DNA of 64,000 nt. Source: Anabaena cylindrica PCC 7122 (GTDB taxonomy: Bacteria > Cyanobacteriota > Cyanobacteriia > Cyanobacteriales > Nostocaceae). The notes beneath the pieces are model-generated. The model made no database searches, was not told the origin of the DNA, and saw only the letters and a program-made list of their open reading frames with translations. Positions 62,365-64,000 of the stretch are shown here, piece by piece. Position 1 is the first letter of the stretch; the number at the start of each line of letters is the position of its first letter. The DNA lies in contig NC_019771.1 of NCBI RefSeq assembly GCF_000317695.1, positions 4,144,001 to 4,208,000 of the forward strand. Reading direction: 5' to 3'. The translations under genes and the position numbers were made by a program.

Positions 62365-62809
62365 CTTTTGTAATTAATAGTTGTTATTCCTGATATAGAC
62401 TATAGACGAGCTTTAGGTGCAAAAGTTGCAGAAATTTTTCAGGGTTATCCTTTTTATGGCATGATTGGGATGAGGACGTTGAATCTATCTCTATACTCAA
62501 GCAACAAAATTACCTCAATAGTAAAGAGACGAAGCGAGAATATTCTACACATTTTCTATTATTAAAATGCAGTATGGGGTGAATTAGCTCATAATTCTAC
62601 ATATTCAAAATCATCTAAATATTGTTTTTTTTGATGGAAGTATTGTCTTTTATTACAAAAAAGGGAACAGGGAACTCTTAACAGATAAGAAACTAAAGTT
62701 TCAGAGTTGAAAGCTCAGTGAAAAAAGATGTTTTTACAAAGTGTCATTATTTCAATCTCATGTTTAAAAACATGAGTTTTTTTGTTACCTGTTGCCCGTT
62801 CCCTCTGAA
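62365..62809. other. Intergenic region with an orphan plus-strand terminator
   Basis: No gene is seen. CTCATGTTT (62757-62765) pairs with AAACATGAG (62768-62776), followed by seven T residues (62777-62783), a strong rho-independent terminator on the plus strand. A second hairpin, GAAACT-AA-AGTTTC, lies about 60 bases upstream (62689-62702). There is no plus-strand gene upstream, so a small RNA may end here. Confidence 0.55.
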
Positions 62810-64000
62810 TCAAAGTAATTTTGCTGATTCATAAAGCCTTTTAAACATCGCTTTAATTTTTGTACCATAATCTAAATCTGCTGACCATCTTCCTGATAGT
62901 TGATCAACAGAGGGAGAAATACCTCTGGTTACAAATCTAAATCGAGGATCTACTTCTTGCTGGACTAAAGGTTCTAAACTGGCGTAAGCTTTCAAATGTT
63001 GAATATGCGCTCTCACACCAATTCTGGCACTAGGAAAAGATGCTGCTTCTGTCCCACCACCTATTGCACCTAAACCTGCAAAGTTATTTTGCTGAGGTTT
63101 AATATCACTGCCAAAACGTAAAAATCCTGTTTCTAGACACATTTGGCAAAAAGCAATATCATAATTTACTCCCTCAATATTGGCTTCCTCTCGATATAGT
63201 TTTGGTATATCAGGAAATTGGACAATGGCATTTTCATTGTTGTTTTTCAGGAAGATTTGTAACTGTACTTCTGTGGTATTACCATTAGAGATAATCTGGT
63301 TTATTTGACCAGTGCAAACAGTGAGAATAGAGCGGAGATTGAGAGTAGTAGTTGCAGCATCCCAGCCAACAGAAATATTAAAATCCCGGAGTTCTATGGC
63401 TTTAATATAAACTATACGCCGATAAGTAGTACGAATGACATTAGGTGATGTAGATAAATCAATTCGCAAGCGATCTACTAAATCAATGGGTATATAAGAG
63501 TTGCCATTAATTAACACTCCTTGCTCTGGATAATTTTGACCATTTATATTAATATTAATTGGTGGATAATTTGGTTCTGGAGGTGTTCCTGGCGTTGGGT
63601 CAATTGCTCGACTCCAAGCTATTAACCCGTCAACAATTCCCAAGGCGAAATCACGGCGACGAGTTTGTAACAAATTGCGATCATCTGGACTGCTGAGAAA
63701 GCCGACTTGTATTAACATTGCAGGAACAGTTGTTTGGCGACAAAATTGCAAACTACCTAAGCCACTATCTGTATCTGGCTTAACGCCACGGTTAGGTAGT
63801 TGAGGTACACGGCGCAACAATCCCATCAGCAACATTTCTGCATTTTGCTTGCGTTGATTGTTATTAGCAATGTAGTAAGCACTAGCCCCTCTCACCGTAG
63901 GACTACTAGCAGCATCAGCTGCAATTTCTAGCGCTACATCAGTGGAACGAGCGCGAGAATTAATCCAGGTAATAGTTTGGGCAGCGCTTAAATCATCAGG
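62810..64000 (-). CDS. N-acetylmuramoyl-L-alanine amidase with glucosaminidase-like domain (5' end outside window)
   Basis: The frame is open to the window edge: residues PDDLSAAQTITWINSRARST, then DVALEIAADAASSPTVRGAS, precede the GTG at 63895, so the gene starts beyond 64000. The visible amidase_3 half has ASAYYIANNNQRKQNAEMLL and VPAMLIQVGFLSSPDDRNLL (metal-site Glu position replaced by Gln). A copper-amine-oxidase-like beta domain follows (NGNSYIPIDLVDRLRIDLST). The C-terminal lysozyme-like/glucosaminidase domain has CQMCLETGFLRFGSDIKPQQ and NNFAGLGAIGGGTEAASFPS. It is a likely cell-wall hydrolase. Confidence 0.85.
   Translation of the reverse strand, partial: PDDLSAAQTITWINSRARSTDVALEIAADAASSPTVRGASAYYIANNNQRKQNAEMLLMGLLRRVPQLPNRGVKPDTDSGLGSLQFCRQTTVPAMLIQVGFLSSPDDRNLLQTRRRDFALGIVDGLIAWSRAIDPTPGTPPEPNYPPINININGQNYPEQGVLINGNSYIPIDLVDRLRIDLSTSPNVIRTTYRRIVYIKAIELRDFNISVGWDAATTTLNLRSILTVCTGQINQIISNGNTTEVQLQIFLKNNNENAIVQFPDIPKLYREEANIEGVNYDIAFCQMCLETGFLRFGSDIKPQQNNFAGLGAIGGGTEAASFPSARIGVRAHIQHLKAYASLEPLVQQEVDPRFRFVTRGISPSVDQLSGRWSADLDYGTKIKAMFKRLYESAKLL

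Noticed and set aside
1..64000. tRNA or rRNA genes
   Set aside because: No cloverleaf with TTCGAnTC-type T-arm or rRNA core sequence was recognised by eye; a covariance-model scan would be decisive.

Overview
This 64 kb window is a chromosomal segment of a filamentous, probably heterocystous, cyanobacterium of the Nostoc/Anabaena group. The evidence is the density of HIP1 palindromes (GCGATCGC), the short tandem and small dispersed repeats between genes (TTACGAA-, CAACAGT- and CCAATCA-type), and genes typical of cyanobacteria: the myxol-glycoside pair cruF/cruG, a cyanobacteriochrome-like hybrid kinase, DUF1816, a KaiB-like protein next to pilT, and PRC-barrel and pentapeptide proteins. No tRNA, rRNA or CRISPR array was recognised.

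Layout. 0.5-7.3 kb (+): a four-repeat DUF4114-type surface protein, a rhodanese, a DsbA-like oxidoreductase, a CAP-domain protein and an alpha/beta hydrolase. 7.5-15.3 kb (-): an Rpn-type nuclease, a membrane pentapeptide protein, a truncated antitoxin-like gene, DUF1816, rlmB-mrnC (rRNA maturation), a STAS regulator apparently starting at ATT, carA and a membrane protein. 15.5-20.9 kb (+): cruF, cruG and the sensor kinase. 21-25 kb (-): rnhA, transposase and small-gene debris, a PPC-domain protein, comF and a GNAT. 25.3-29.0 kb (+): smc, carrying an in-frame insert made of intergenic repeat DNA.

29-48.7 kb is the accessory part. It is punctuated by three same-orientation copies of the smc 3' end (resident gene, 30.07-30.20 kb, 48.12-48.69 kb). 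The first interval holds a Uma2 nuclease and a TnpB-like remnant. The second holds a two-gene overlapping operon (PD-(D/E)XK nuclease-like plus phosphoribosyltransferase-like protein; a candidate defence module), two complete toxin-antitoxin pairs (DUF433/DUF5615 and TumE/TumA) and a broken PIN toxin set among HIP1-containing 31-bp repeats, then a 13.7 kb minus-strand polysaccharide locus. That locus has GT2, GT4 and GT87 glycosyltransferases, a UDP-galactopyranose-mutase-like flavoprotein, a Wzm/Wzt ABC exporter, a UbiA prenyltransferase and a methyltransferase.

48.9-64 kb returns to housekeeping and envelope genes: a PRC-barrel protein, two secreted proteins, a PD-(D/E)XK-TPR fusion, a metallo-beta-lactamase-fold protein, the KaiB-like protein, pilT, a small membrane protein, a YdeI-like protein, wecB, then four exported proteins (SH3/peptidoglycan-binding, M23 peptidase, DUF6174, and an amidase cut by the window end).

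The strongest leads are the triplicated smc 3' end that brackets the accessory DNA, the nuclease/PRTase-like operon, and the toxin-antitoxin cassettes embedded in a repeat array.
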